DNA from: Chryseobacterium gleum
Lineage (GTDB): Bacteria > Bacteroidota > Bacteroidia > Flavobacteriales_D > Sanyastnellaceae
Direction of reading: 5' to 3'
DNA length: 63,487 nt
Assembly (NCBI GenBank): GCA_945874695.1
Contig: CAMCHP010000008.1
Coordinates: forward strand, 1 to 63,487
Shown one piece after another: positions 1-7,799 of this stretch. The notes beneath the pieces were generated by a model. It did no database searches, was not told the origin of the DNA, and saw only the letters and a program-made list of their open reading frames with translations. Both the position numbers and the translations under genes were made by a program. Positions within the stretch are counted from its first letter, which is position 1; the number at the start of each line of letters is the position of its first letter.

Positions 1-243
1 ACCATCGAGAACCGCCTCATCGCATGGATCGATGAGCATACCGAGCGTACTTCGTTTGTTTCGGCCTATCGGCCGGATGCACCCGCCGTTGTCGCTATTG
101 GTCCTGAAGGCGATTTCTCCGACGCTGAAGCGGCAGCAGCAATGGCCGCCGGTTGGACGGCAGTGCACCTCGGTGAATATCGCTTACGGACTGAAACAGC
201 CGGTATCGCAGCAATGGCCTTTGCGCTTGGGAAAAATATTTAA
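1..243 (+). CDS. rsmE: 16S rRNA m3U1498 methyltransferase RsmE, C-terminal part
   Basis: The window opens inside this gene; 80 residues and the stop codon are visible. The SPOUT-family signature is clear: IGPEGDFSDAEA, then LGEYRLRTETAGIAA near the C-terminus, which form the knotted SAM-binding site of RsmE. The family methylates N3 of U1498 in 16S rRNA as part of the 30S decoding region. The start lies outside the window. A short palindromic repeat (59-80) is read in frame as VSAYRPDA just upstream of the SAM-binding motif, in a part of RsmE that is normally variable. The following gene starts 63 bases later on the same strand. Confidence 0.93.
   Translation, partial: TIENRLIAWIDEHTERTSFVSAYRPDAPAVVAIGPEGDFSDAEAAAAMAAGWTAVHLGEYRLRTETAGIAAMAFALGKNI
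59..80 (-). repeat. Palindromic mini-repeat copy 1 (in rsmE)
   Basis: Read on the minus strand this is CATCC, stem GGCC, loop GATA, stem GGCC, then GAAA. It matches the full consensus of the dispersed family in this window and is translated in frame in rsmE as VSAYRPDA. Confidence 0.85.
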
Positions 244-306
244 GCAATGTGTTGAGTTTCATGCAGTACGCACATTTTTATATCTTTCGCAGGTAAACAC
301 CCTCGC

Positions 307-633
307 ATGAAACGCCTCATCCCATTAATTATGATCCCCATCGCACTCGGGGGGCTCTACTTGACCAATCCGACCAAGTCTGACTTCCAGCAGTTCATTG
401 AACGCGCCATGGAAGAGCATGCCGAAGCTATTCCCGAAGAATACCGCGTTACCATGGACGACATGGGCTTGAACTTTACCGGAATTGCAGCACTGATTTC
501 GCGCCTCAGCACCCGTGAAGATTACTTCTTGTTCTCGATTCATGAATTGGCCTATGCCGATCAGAAATTTAAATTTCTTGGCATTGGCACCTTCTTTTTG
601 CCACTGCAACAACCTGAGGCAATTGCAAACTGA
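307..633 (+). CDS. DUF4359-like small exported or anchored protein
   Basis: A 108-residue protein that begins with a basic, hydrophobic N-terminus (MKRLIPLIMIPIALGGLYL) that can serve as a signal anchor, followed by TNPTKSDF. The rest, with STREDYFLFSIHEL and the C-terminal KFLGIGTFFLPL, matches the pattern I associate with DUF4359 proteins, short single-anchor proteins of unknown function. The stop codon overlaps the start of the hexosaminidase gene by one base (TGATG), so the two are probably translated together. No catalytic residues can be recognised. The DUF assignment is from memory of the motif. Confidence 0.75.
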   Translation: MKRLIPLIMIPIALGGLYLTNPTKSDFQQFIERAMEEHAEAIPEEYRVTMDDMGLNFTGIAALISRLSTREDYFLFSIHELAYADQKFKFLGIGTFFLPLQQPEAIAN

Positions 634-2855
634 TGCGCGGTTTGCTTTTCTTCCTTAGTGCGGTTTGCCTTGTTGCTTGCACCGAAGTGCAGGTGCGTAA
701 CATCGAACACCCCCACGGATTTCCCGCGCTCATTCCAGTACCCAGCGATTTGCAAAGGGTTGAGGCCTCCGCGTTTTTGGTCTACGCCGGTGACGGCATA
801 ACCTCCGATGCACGCTTTGCAGCAGAGGCTGAATTGCTGCGTTCGCGATGGCAGCTGGCCGATAGCGTGACGGGCACAGCCTATGTTACACTTGTTCACG
901 ATGCTCAAATAACCGAAGCCGAAGGCTACCGCTTGACGGTTGATCAACACGGCATACACATCGCTGCAAGCACCCCTGCGGGCGCCTTTTATGCGGTGCA
1001 AACGCTCGTCCAATTGGAGGTCGCGGGTATTGCTGGCGCGCACACCGCCGCAGTTGCGCACGTCGCCATTGCCGATGCACCGCGCTTTGCACACAGGGGT
1101 ATGCTGCTCGATTGCTGCCGCCATTTCATGGAGGTCGACTTTGTGAAGCGCTACATCGACCTGCTTGCACGCTACAAAATGAACGTGCTCCATTGGCACC
1201 TCACCGAAGACCAAGGCTGGCGTTTCGAATCGAAAGCCTACCCTAAACTCACCGAAGTGGGCGCCTACCGAACCCTCGAAGATGGATCGCGCTACGGCGG
1301 CTTTTATACCCAAGATCAAATGCGTGACGTGGTGGCCTATGCCGCGGCGCGCCACATTACGGTGATCCCGGAGATTGAATTGCCCGGACATAGTTCAGCA
1401 GCCATTGCGGCGTATCCGTGGTTGTCATGCACCGGCGACTCCATTGCGGTTGAAACCGAGTGGGGCGTATTCAAAGACATCTACTGTGCGGGCAACGACA
1501 GTACACTTCGCTTCTTGGAGGCCATCTTTGACGAGGTGTTGGCCATTTTCCCCTCGCGGGTGATTCACATCGGTGGCGATGAAGCCCCGAAAGCTCGCTG
1601 GGAAACCTGCCCGAAGTGCCAACACCGCATTGAAACCGAACAACTGCACGACGAGCATGAGCTGCAAAGCTGGATGGTCGGACATTTCGCAAACTACCTG
1701 GCCCAACACGACCGCGAGCTCATTGGTTGGGATGAAATTTTAGAAGGCGGCCTGCCGGCCGGATGCCGTGTACAATCGTGGCGAGGTGTTGAAGGCGGCA
1801 TCGCAGCGGCGAAGAGCGGACATTATGCCGTGATGTCGCCGACCAGTCACGCCTACTTCGATTACGACGTGCGGTCAACCAGCCTCGAGAAAGTGTACAC
1901 CTTCGAGCCCATACCTGACGGGCTTTCCGAGGCCGAGCAAAGCTTCATCGTTGGGGGCGAATGCAACATGTGGACCGAACACGCGCCCCAAGACAAGGTC
2001 GATTCAAAGATGTTTCCGCGCATGCTCGCCATGGCCGAAGTATTATGGTCTCCGGCTGCGTCGCGCGACTTCGCCGATTTCAAGCTGCGCGTGCAGCGTG
2101 AATATCCCCGCTTGGATGCCTTGGGGGTCGATTACGGCATAGAGGCCATACCGGTGGAGGTGCACGCAACAGCCGAGCCCGAGCAATTGACCTTGCATGT
2201 GCACCGCGCGGTTGACGGACTCGATTTGCAGTATGCTTGGGACAATGCGCTTCCCCAACCGTTGGAAGACAGTCTGCTTCAGGTTCCGGCAGTGGCAAAG
2301 GTGTTGCACGTGTTGCCCATTCGGCAATCGAATAAACAGCCGTATGGCGATACCCTGCATTTTGCGGTAGCTGTGCACCGTGCGTTGGGCGCAACGTTAA
2401 GTGCTGCATTTCCCTATTCACCTTACTACACGGGTGGTGGCGACGGGGCATTGATTGATGGATTGGTGGGCTCCTACGATTTCCGCGATGGGCACTGGCA
2501 AGGATTCAGTGGCAGTGATGCCGTCATCACTTTGGAGCTCCAAGGCGGTTCAGCATCCATTTCAACCATCCAACTGGCTTGTTATACATACAGCAACGCG
2601 TGGATTTTCATGCCCGACGAAGTGCTGGTCGAAGTAAGTTCAGATGGAGAAACCTGGCATCCGACCGGCAGGTCGAAAAACCCCTTACAACCCACCGACA
2701 AACGGCAGGGCGTTGAGTGGATGGAGGTCGCCTTTGCCCCGATTGATTGTGCCTTCGTGCGTGTCACCGCCCGAAACCGCGGCGTTTGTCCGCCTTGGCA
2801 CGATGCCCCTGGCGAGCCGGCCTGGCTCTTTTTGTCAGAAATTGTGGTGCAATGA
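633..2855 (+). CDS. GH20 beta-N-acetylhexosaminidase, lipoprotein
   Basis: 740 residues. The first 16 residues form a lipoprotein signal ending in LVAC (Cys16), so the enzyme is probably membrane-anchored facing the periplasm or surface. Residues about 20-150 form the N-terminal GH20b-like domain. The catalytic TIM barrel follows, with RGMLLDCCRHF, NVLHWHLTEDQGWR and the acid/assisting pair Asp316-Glu317 in HIGGDEAP. The C-terminal 150 residues look like a beta-sandwich of F5/8 type C style (SSDGETWHPTG). The family removes terminal GlcNAc or GalNAc from chitin oligomers, glycoproteins or peptidoglycan fragments using substrate-assisted catalysis. It overlaps the preceding small gene by one base. 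A palindromic repeat is translated within the C-terminal domain. Confidence 0.95.
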   Translation: MRGLLFFLSAVCLVACTEVQVRNIEHPHGFPALIPVPSDLQRVEASAFLVYAGDGITSDARFAAEAELLRSRWQLADSVTGTAYVTLVHDAQITEAEGYRLTVDQHGIHIAASTPAGAFYAVQTLVQLEVAGIAGAHTAAVAHVAIADAPRFAHRGMLLDCCRHFMEVDFVKRYIDLLARYKMNVLHWHLTEDQGWRFESKAYPKLTEVGAYRTLEDGSRYGGFYTQDQMRDVVAYAAARHITVIPEIELPGHSSAAIAAYPWLSCTGDSIAVETEWGVFKDIYCAGNDSTLRFLEAIFDEVLAIFPSRVIHIGGDEAPKARWETCPKCQHRIETEQLHDEHELQSWMVGHFANYLAQHDRELIGWDEILEGGLPAGCRVQSWRGVEGGIAAAKSGHYAVMSPTSHAYFDYDVRSTSLEKVYTFEPIPDGLSEAEQSFIVGGECNMWTEHAPQDKVDSKMFPRMLAMAEVLWSPAASRDFADFKLRVQREYPRLDALGVDYGIEAIPVEVHATAEPEQLTLHVHRAVDGLDLQYAWDNALPQPLEDSLLQVPAVAKVLHVLPIRQSNKQPYGDTLHFAVAVHRALGATLSAAFPYSPYYTGGGDGALIDGLVGSYDFRDGHWQGFSGSDAVITLELQGGSASISTIQLACYTYSNAWIFMPDEVLVEVSSDGETWHPTGRSKNPLQPTDKRQGVEWMEVAFAPIDCAFVRVTARNRGVCPPWHDAPGEPAWLFLSEIVVQ
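2657..2678 (+). repeat. Palindromic mini-repeat copy 2 (in GH20 gene)
   Basis: GCATCC, stem GACC, loop GGCA, stem GGTC, then GAAAA. It fits the consensus with a stem sequence not seen in other copies. It is read in frame as WHPTGRSKN in the C-terminal sandwich domain. Because WHPTG is plausible native sequence for such a domain, this copy is less certain than others. Confidence 0.6.
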
Positions 2856-2862
2856 TGCGCCG

Positions 2863-3138
2863 TTAATGCGGGCCATCGGGAATGGGCATCCAATGCGTGA
2901 CATCGCCGAAGTAGTGGTTGCTGTTGCCTTCGCCTTGCCAAAAGTGAATGCCGAATTTGGCGCTTTTTTCAGGGCGATCGGCGAAGAAATTTTTAATGAA
3001 GCGCAGTACAATCACTTCGCGGATCTCAAATTCGAGATCTTTTCCGGGAAGGTACACTTTGTTGTTTGCGATGAACGCCAGCACGCGTTGGTCGTGGGCT
3101 GGCAGCTGCACGTTGATGTCAATCCAATTCAATTTCAC
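2863..3138 (-). CDS. DUF551-like small protein
   Basis: 91 residues from a GTG codon. The sequence starts NWIDINVQLPAHDQRVLAFI and ends VTHWMPIPDGPH. That arrangement (W at the start, LP..-x-VL, and a terminal THWMP-P) is typical of DUF551, a small domain common in phages and bacteria with no established function. Its first 20 bases overlap the 3' end of the response regulator gene upstream, so it is probably translated from the same transcript. There is no signal peptide or membrane segment. Confidence 0.75.
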   Translation of the reverse strand: MKLNWIDINVQLPAHDQRVLAFIANNKVYLPGKDLEFEIREVIVLRFIKNFFADRPEKSAKFGIHFWQGEGNSNHYFGDVTHWMPIPDGPH

Positions 3139-3523
3139 TGAAATTTCGGTGCACGAGGTAGCGGCTGATTTTGTCTTCGGTGAGCGGTTTCTGGATGTAG
3201 CATTTGATGCGATCGAGCTTGTTCGCCTTCTTCATGTCATCCCAATGGATGCTTGAGCTGAGGATCATTACATCAGCTTTGCGCTCAATTTGTTCAAGGT
3301 AGTAGATGAACTCCCAGCCATCCATTTCAGGCATGTTGATATCGAGCAAGATGAGGTCAGGCCGAGCGATTTTGCCTTCTTCGAGGTAGCGCAGCACGAG
3401 ACGGGCGTCTTGAAACGCAGTGATGTTGGCCCCGGGCAGCACGAAGGTCAAAAACTGGCGGTTGAGCAAGTTGTTGATTGCATCGTCATCAATCAATAAA
3501 ATATTGCGGTAATTCGTAAGCAT
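3119..3523 (-). CDS. Single-domain response regulator (CheY-like receiver)
   Basis: 134 residues making up one receiver domain and nothing else. The acidic pocket (Asp12, Asp13), the phospho-acceptor Asp61 in LILLDINMPEMDGW, the Ser in MILSSSI and the conserved Lys112 in IQKP are all present, so it should be phosphorylatable. No output domain is attached, so it must act through a protein partner. No histidine kinase lies in the window. It overlaps the DUF551-like gene by 20 bases. Single receivers of this type are abundant in Bacteroidota. Confidence 0.93.
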   Translation of the reverse strand: MLTNYRNILLIDDDAINNLLNRQFLTFVLPGANITAFQDARLVLRYLEEGKIARPDLILLDINMPEMDGWEFIYYLEQIERKADVMILSSSIHWDDMKKANKLDRIKCYIQKPLTEDKISRYLVHRNFSEIELD

Positions 3524-3609
3524 GTTTTGGAACTTCTCTACGCTAAATTAGGTCTAGAAGTGCTCGGAATCAGGTGCTAACCACGCTCTTATCAAACATG
3601 CATTGTGAA

Positions 3610-4386
3610 CTACGCCCCTTTGAAATTGGGTTTGCGTTTTTCGAGAAAGGCCTGTACGCCTTCGTTGTAGTCGTGGGTGGTTCCGGCTTCGGTTTGAAGC
3701 TGTTCTTCGAGTGCGAGTTGGCTTTCGAGGTCGTTGGTAAGGCTGGCGTTGAAAGCGCGTTTCGTTAACCCGATGCCGCGGGTGGGCATGTTGGCGAGCT
3801 GTTGTGCCAGCTGGGTGTAGGTTTCGCGGAAATTTTCATCGGGAATGGCCTTGTAGATCATGCCCATGCTTTCGGCTTCAGTGGCGCTTACTTTGTCGCC
3901 CAAGAAGGCGAGGGCAGCGGCCTTTTGAAATCCGATGATGCGGGGCAAGAAAAAGGTTCCACCGCTGTCAGGAATCAGTCCTATTTTTGAAAAAGCTTGA
4001 ATGAAACTCGCCGATGCGGTAGCGATGCAAATGTCGCATGCGAGGGCGATGTTGGCGCCTGCACCGGCCGCAACGCCGTTCACAGCGGCCACTACAGGCT
4101 TCTCGATGTTACGAATTTTGAGGATGATCGGGTTGTAATGTTCGCGCACAATGGCGGTGAGTTCGGGTCCGTTCGGATCCATCACCTCCGCCAGGTCTTG
4201 TCCGGCGCAAAACGCTTTTCCTTCACCGGTGAGCACAATGGCGCGCACGTCGGGGTTGTGTTGGGCCTCATCAAGTGCTGCCTGCACTTCGAGTGCCATG
4301 GTTTTGTTGAAGCTATTGAAAACCGTAGGGCGGTTGAAGGTGATGGTGAGCACCTGATTTTCGAGTTGCGTTATGATGTGTTCCAT
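3610..4386 (-). CDS. Enoyl-CoA hydratase/isomerase, PaaG-like
   Basis: 258 residues starting at the ATG giving MEHIITQLENQ; the open frame extends upstream through the tRNA, so the longer form is not real. The crotonase fold is shown by the oxyanion-hole motifs AFCAGQDL and NGVAAGAGANIALACD. The segment KIGLIPDSGGTFFLPR has the PDSGGT pattern of PaaG, the 2-(1,2-epoxy-1,2-dihydrophenyl)acetyl-CoA isomerase of phenylacetate breakdown, in which this Asp is catalytic. A general fatty-acid hydratase role cannot be excluded. No other paa genes are adjacent; a PaaE-like reductase lies 7 kb away. It converges away from the tRNA, which is divergently transcribed. Confidence 0.88.
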   Translation of the reverse strand: MEHIITQLENQVLTITFNRPTVFNSFNKTMALEVQAALDEAQHNPDVRAIVLTGEGKAFCAGQDLAEVMDPNGPELTAIVREHYNPIILKIRNIEKPVVAAVNGVAAGAGANIALACDICIATASASFIQAFSKIGLIPDSGGTFFLPRIIGFQKAAALAFLGDKVSATEAESMGMIYKAIPDENFRETYTQLAQQLANMPTRGIGLTKRAFNASLTNDLESQLALEEQLQTEAGTTHDYNEGVQAFLEKRKPNFKGA

Positions 4387-4488
4387 GGTGTGTAAAGCTA
4401 TGTTTTTTTGTGTAATTTCGCCACCGCACAAAAGGCTTTTACAGGCGTGTGCCAGCACCGAATTCGCTCGGAGGCTTGATGATAAGAA

Positions 4489-4562
4489 GGGGGTATAGCT
4501 CAGCTGGTTAGAGCGCTTGCATGGCATGCAAGAGGTCCGGGGTTCGAATCCCCGTACCTCCA
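4489..4562 (+). tRNA. tRNA-Ala (anticodon GGC)
   Basis: A 74-base cloverleaf. The acceptor strands GGGGGTA and TACCTCC pair over 7 bp and include the G3-U70 wobble that identifies alanine tRNAs; the discriminator is A. The D arm is AGCTCAGCTGGTTAGAGC, the anticodon stem is CTTGC/GCAAG with loop ATGGCAT (anticodon GGC, reading GCC), and the T arm is the standard GGTTCGAATCC. The terminal CCA is not encoded. The flanks show no sign of a duplicated 3' end that would mark an integrated element. Confidence 0.97.
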
Positions 4563-4661
4563 CTTTCATTCTCTGGAGATTTTTTTGGTTGTTTTTCTCG
4601 CTGCGCTCGGATGGGCGGTATGCTTGTAAAGAATGCTCAAGATCTGTAACCCGATGTCAAA

Positions 4662-5393
4662 TCACTGCGGAAATGAAGCTCCTACCTTTTCAAGGAGATA
4701 GGTGTAGCTGATTGCAATTAAGACCGCTGAGCCGAAACTTAGCAAGGTTCCAATTAAGATATATTCGGTGAGGTTTCGATCTTCAGCACGTGATAAGTCG
4801 CCGAAGCGAAACACTGATTTTGCTGCCAAGAGGAACCCGATTCCCTCCCAATAATTCATTACCACGAAACCAAAAACAAATAATCGTTCCAACATTCCAA
4901 TATATGCCCCTGCATCTTTCAACGCATGCTTTTGGTCTCCCTTGGGTTTCCATTTAGAGGTTATCACCTTGATACATATCGAGGTTACGAAAGTGAGGAT
5001 TAACAAAAAGACCAGAATCAACAGAACTTCAGTATGATATATTGCGGTGGTAGCTATGGTAAAGGGTACATACCAATAAATAACACCCGCGATAACAATA
5101 AGATGCAGAGCTTGGTCAATAAGAAATAACCAACGATCGTTAACTTTTTCATGGAGGTATAACTTGGCCAAGTCGATCACAAAGTGAGAAACGACGATGA
5201 ACGCTATGCCGAGCCAATACTTTATATCAAATTGAAGTACAAGCAATAGAGCCAATGCGTGTACCCCTATGTGCCAGTACAGCTTTGTTGACGCGTGTTT
5301 TCGCTTTCTTTTGTCTTTGACCCAACTCTCAGGTTGAAATACAAAGTCTCCTAAGAGGTGTGCAAGTAAGAGCTTTAAGGTGAGCGCGATCAT
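4662..5393 (-). CDS. DUF3307 multi-pass membrane protein (partner of SatD)
   Basis: 243 residues with about seven hydrophobic segments and few soluble loops. The N-terminus LKLLLAHLLGDFVFQPESWV followed by a basic stretch (KDKRKRKH) and HIGVHALALLLV is the DUF3307 pattern. The conserved AHLLGDF..Q motif and the His in the second helix suggest a buried polar site. Function is unknown. It overlaps the upstream satD gene by 4 bases (the ATGA type), and this order, SatD then DUF3307, argues for translational coupling and a joint role. The gene is visibly richer in A and T than the housekeeping genes around it. Confidence 0.85.
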   Translation of the reverse strand: MIALTLKLLLAHLLGDFVFQPESWVKDKRKRKHASTKLYWHIGVHALALLLVLQFDIKYWLGIAFIVVSHFVIDLAKLYLHEKVNDRWLFLIDQALHLIVIAGVIYWYVPFTIATTAIYHTEVLLILVFLLILTFVTSICIKVITSKWKPKGDQKHALKDAGAYIGMLERLFVFGFVVMNYWEGIGFLLAAKSVFRFGDLSRAEDRNLTEYILIGTLLSFGSAVLIAISYTYLLEKVGASFPQ

Positions 5394-5989
5394 AATTTGA
5401 TAATTTCATCCTTGAAGTACTGCATAAACATTTGAATCTCCTCGAATCCACTCCGTTTCAAGCTTACGCTTATATTGCTCTGTGGTTTATTGAGCATTTT
5501 TGCTAAGTCGATTTGTTTTTTGTCTGGATGTTCAAGGCAGACGCTAATGATTTTTGATGCGGCGGGTGTCCAGTTGTTCATGGTTAAGGATGCCAGTGCC
5601 AGCATGGTGTTAATCGTTTTGTCAAAGTGGTCATTGGACGATTTGATAGCCAGTTTTTCTTTTCTTAGCGCATCAAAACATTCGCCAGAACGAATGAAAG
5701 CTGTCCCATTTGATTCGGTTATTTTCTCTTGCTCGTAGTCGACCTCTCCAATGCCAATGGCCATACGAACGTCAGCCCCTTTGAACTGGCGTACGGCTGA
5801 TTTGAGCCGTATTGCGATAAGAATTGCATGTTCGGGTTCGATCCGTAGCTGAAAACTGTCTCCGCGGTAGATCTCCCATTCTTTGGGCTCGCTACCGATC
5901 GTGTTCAGACTAGCTTTCAGTGCTGTCATCCATTTATTTGGATTGACCGCCCTGGAATTGATGATGTCACCGGTAATAATTGCTGTCAT
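5390..5989 (-). CDS. SatD family protein with C-terminal winged-helix-like region
   Basis: 199 residues, starting TAIITGDIINSR. This N-terminal motif, the EIYRGDSFQL segment (Asp44) and VRMAIGIGEVD fit the SatD family, named from a streptococcal acid-tolerance locus. The spacing of Asp8, Asp44 and the GIG segment resembles the two metal-binding aspartates and following strand of class III nucleotidyl cyclases; this is my inference, not an established assignment. Residues about 150-190 (KKQIDLAKMLNKPQSNISVS) look like a helix-turn-helix. Two direct repeats lie 22-72 bases upstream, consistent with autoregulation. The 3' end overlaps the DUF3307 gene by 4 bases. Confidence 0.85.
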   Translation of the reverse strand: MTAIITGDIINSRAVNPNKWMTALKASLNTIGSEPKEWEIYRGDSFQLRIEPEHAILIAIRLKSAVRQFKGADVRMAIGIGEVDYEQEKITESNGTAFIRSGECFDALRKEKLAIKSSNDHFDKTINTMLALASLTMNNWTPAASKIISVCLEHPDKKQIDLAKMLNKPQSNISVSLKRSGFEEIQMFMQYFKDEIIKL

Positions 5990-6010
5990 TATTTAAAACT
6001 AAGTATCAAA

Positions 6011-6061
6011 TATACATTTATTAGCGTATAATTAAAAATATACACTTGTTAGGGTATAATT
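6011..6061 (-). promoter_or_regulatory. Tandem operator-like direct repeats upstream of satD
   Basis: Two copies of a 23-base sequence, 6011-6033 and 6039-6061, match at 20 of 23 positions and are offset by 28 bases. Each unit is bounded by the inverted halves TATAC and GTATA, separated by 10 bases, so each could bind one dimer. They lie 22 to 72 bases before the satD start in a strongly AT-rich stretch, where the promoter must be. The SatD helix-turn-helix is the obvious candidate ligand, but that is inference. Confidence 0.7.
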
Positions 6062-6143
6062 CATTTTATATGTTAAATCGCATATATGCTGGGACGACCC
6101 TCCGTGTCGGTTGTGCAGTGCGCTTATACCCAACGGTCAGCAC

Positions 6144-6371
6144 TTATTCGGCTGAGTCAGCTGATTGCGTCGCATCCTTTTCCCCCTTCCGCAAGCTCCA
6201 CCACACGCGGATGACCGTGTACACGATGAAGACCGCAAGGATCACGAAAACCGTCATCTGCTGCGATCCCGTGAGCCCCGAAGTGCTCGCGTTCGGACGA
6301 GCAAAGGTTCCCTTACCCGGATTATACGTTTGCAGAAGAAGTCCCACGAAGCTTATTGCAATGAGATTCAT
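6144..6371 (-). CDS. Small two-helix membrane protein, unknown
   Basis: 75 residues with one hydrophobic N-terminal segment (LIAISFVGLLLQTY) and a second (TVFVILAVFIVYTVIRVWW) followed by a basic then acidic tail. I do not recognise a family. It starts 25 bases after the stop of the next small membrane protein on the same strand, so the two may be one operon. It could also be a non-coding frame, since it is short and there is no conserved motif to confirm it. Confidence 0.5.
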   Translation of the reverse strand: MNLIAISFVGLLLQTYNPGKGTFARPNASTSGLTGSQQMTVFVILAVFIVYTVIRVWWSLRKGEKDATQSADSAE

Positions 6372-6396
6372 ACACGTTCAGTCAACACGATCGGTA

Positions 6397-6645
6397 TTAG
6401 GCTAGATTACGGCGTTGCAGTTCTTTTTGCAGGGCCGCGTAGCGTTTCGGCTTCTTCAAAAACAAGTAGATCATGAACAAGGGAATCAAGCTGACCAAGC
6501 CCCACGCAGTGGCCGCTGCGCTGTAAATGAGGATACCCACTAAAAACCCAATTAAAAATGCATCCACCAGGGGTGAGGGTTTGTTCTGCTCGACAACCTT
6601 GAGCAGTTCGTCGTCAGATAACTGAGCGAGTTCGTTGAGATTCAT
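6397..6645 (-). CDS. Small membrane protein widespread in Bacteroidota, unknown
   Basis: 82 residues: a soluble acidic start (MNLNELAQLSDDELLKVVEQ), two hydrophobic segments (PLVDAFLIGFLVGILIYSAA and TAWGLVSLIPLFMIYLFL), and a basic helical end (YAALQKELQRRNLA). The layout of a SDDELL start, a GFLVGI segment, LIPL and a closing LQKELQRRNL is one I recognise from many uncharacterised small Bacteroidota proteins. The function is not known. Confidence 0.75.
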   Translation of the reverse strand: MNLNELAQLSDDELLKVVEQNKPSPLVDAFLIGFLVGILIYSAAATAWGLVSLIPLFMIYLFLKKPKRYAALQKELQRRNLA

Positions 6646-6711
6646 CGCAAGAGAGGATTTCGCGTTGTTTATTTGAGCAGGCTTAAGATAAGCCTTTTTT
6701 CGGTGTATGAT

Positions 6712-7692
6712 TCAGAGGTCGTCATTCACCGTGTGAATAACACTTCCTCCCCATTCGACCACGGTGTAGCCTTGTCTCACTTTGTGCAAGGGGCGCAGGT
6801 CTTGCTCAGGAAATTCAATTTCACGCGCGAGTGGCTGCGTGAGCATCATCACGCGGATGACGGTCTCAGGCTCGGGCACAATGTGTAAGGCGGCCTGGGC
6901 TTCATAACTCTCACTGGCGAAGTGGATGAAGTTGTAAGCATGATCTTCCATGCGCGGCAACCAATACATGATAAATTCATTGGCCTCGCGGCGATTTAGG
7001 CCCAAATAGGCGAGTTTCTCTTCCAAAAAGGCTGCCGTTTCTTGACCAGGAACCACAAACCCCGTGTGTGGAATGATCTCAGTATTCGGATGTCCTTCCC
7101 AAAATAGGGCATAGTATTCTTGGTTGTTTTCGTCGAACAACCGGCCGTTGGGCTCGGCCGTAACCTTCCAGCCGTCAGCAGGGTATTTGGGGTATGTATG
7201 GGTCAATGCACCGTCGAAATCGAGCTGCACATGAATAGCCTGTTTTTCGGTCGGGTACAAGTAGATGATCGGCTTTTCGGTTTGAATTTCCCAAATAAGT
7301 AGACGCACATCAGCCAAAATTCGAACGTGCTCCTTGATTTGAAAGCGTTCGCTTACGCGCATATAGCCGGGTGCATTGATTTCTAAATGATAACCACCGA
7401 AGTCCAGACCTTTGAACGTGAAACGCCCCTCATCATCGGTTATCACGCTCAAAAAGAGGCCCTTATCATAGTCAGTTAGGGCGATTTGAATCCCAGGCAG
7501 GACTACTTGTGATCCTGCTTTGAACACCTGTCCCGATAATGTACTTTCGGGTATGCTGCTAGGTGTAAAAGTCAGTTCAAGGGTACTCTTGTCAGCAGTC
7601 TTTGTTACCGCTGGTTGTGCGCTTACGCAGCACAGCAGCGGCATAGCCAGCAGTGTTGCCAGCAGCGCGTGAAAATTGAATGCAGGTGTCAT
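6712..7692 (-). CDS. Secreted protein: carboxypeptidase-regulatory-like domain plus IYLYP domain
   Basis: 326 residues. The first 25 form a signal peptide ending near VSAQ. Residues about 50-130 are a carboxypeptidase-regulatory-like beta-sandwich (SGQVFKAGSQVVLPGIQIAL, then DDEGRFTFKGLDFGGYHLEI). The remainder starts with KPIIYLYPTEKQ and continues through YYALFWEG and MYWLPRME; this IYLYP-start domain occurs in secreted Bacteroidota proteins of unknown role, where the conserved Glu, Trp and Arg residues hint at an enzymatic or binding site. It stands alone; its upstream 229-base spacer contains a degenerate palindromic repeat. Confidence 0.75.
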   Translation of the reverse strand: MTPAFNFHALLATLLAMPLLCCVSAQPAVTKTADKSTLELTFTPSSIPESTLSGQVFKAGSQVVLPGIQIALTDYDKGLFLSVITDDEGRFTFKGLDFGGYHLEINAPGYMRVSERFQIKEHVRILADVRLLIWEIQTEKPIIYLYPTEKQAIHVQLDFDGALTHTYPKYPADGWKVTAEPNGRLFDENNQEYYALFWEGHPNTEIIPHTGFVVPGQETAAFLEEKLAYLGLNRREANEFIMYWLPRMEDHAYNFIHFASESYEAQAALHIVPEPETVIRVMMLTQPLAREIEFPEQDLRPLHKVRQGYTVVEWGGSVIHTVNDDL

Positions 7693-7799
7693 TTTGTTGC
7701 AGTGGGGTTCGTACGATGTGCTTGTAATGCAGGCATGAATTTACCAATTATTCAGTTCCATCACCCCGACCCGCGTGTTCAGATTTCAACCGGCTCAGG

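Noticed and set aside
561-1391. Long open frame on the minus strand opposite the GH20 gene (276 codons)
   Set aside because: It is a shadow of the plus-strand gene; the encoded sequence is rich in His, Cys and Arg with no recognisable motif.
1749-1766. GGCC-TGCC-GGCC followed by GGATGC in the GH20 gene, resembling the palindromic repeat
   Set aside because: The opposite flank is AAGGC and not TTTC, and the encoded GGLPAGC fits the conserved GH20 motif at this place, so it is most likely native sequence.
4387-4569. N-terminal extension of the PaaG-like protein
   Set aside because: The open frame runs through the antisense strand of the tRNA gene and lacks any hydratase sequence; the ATG at 4386 gives the normal length.
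4600-4619. TTTTTC ... GGATGG segment after the tRNA gene, similar to the repeat flanks
   Set aside because: The bases between the flanks do not form a complementary stem, so it does not meet the definition of the family.
4489-6371. Integrated element at the tRNA-Ala gene carrying satD/DUF3307
   Set aside because: I looked for a repeat of the tRNA 3' end on the far side of the pair and found none; there is no integrase. The AT-rich composition alone does not prove transfer.
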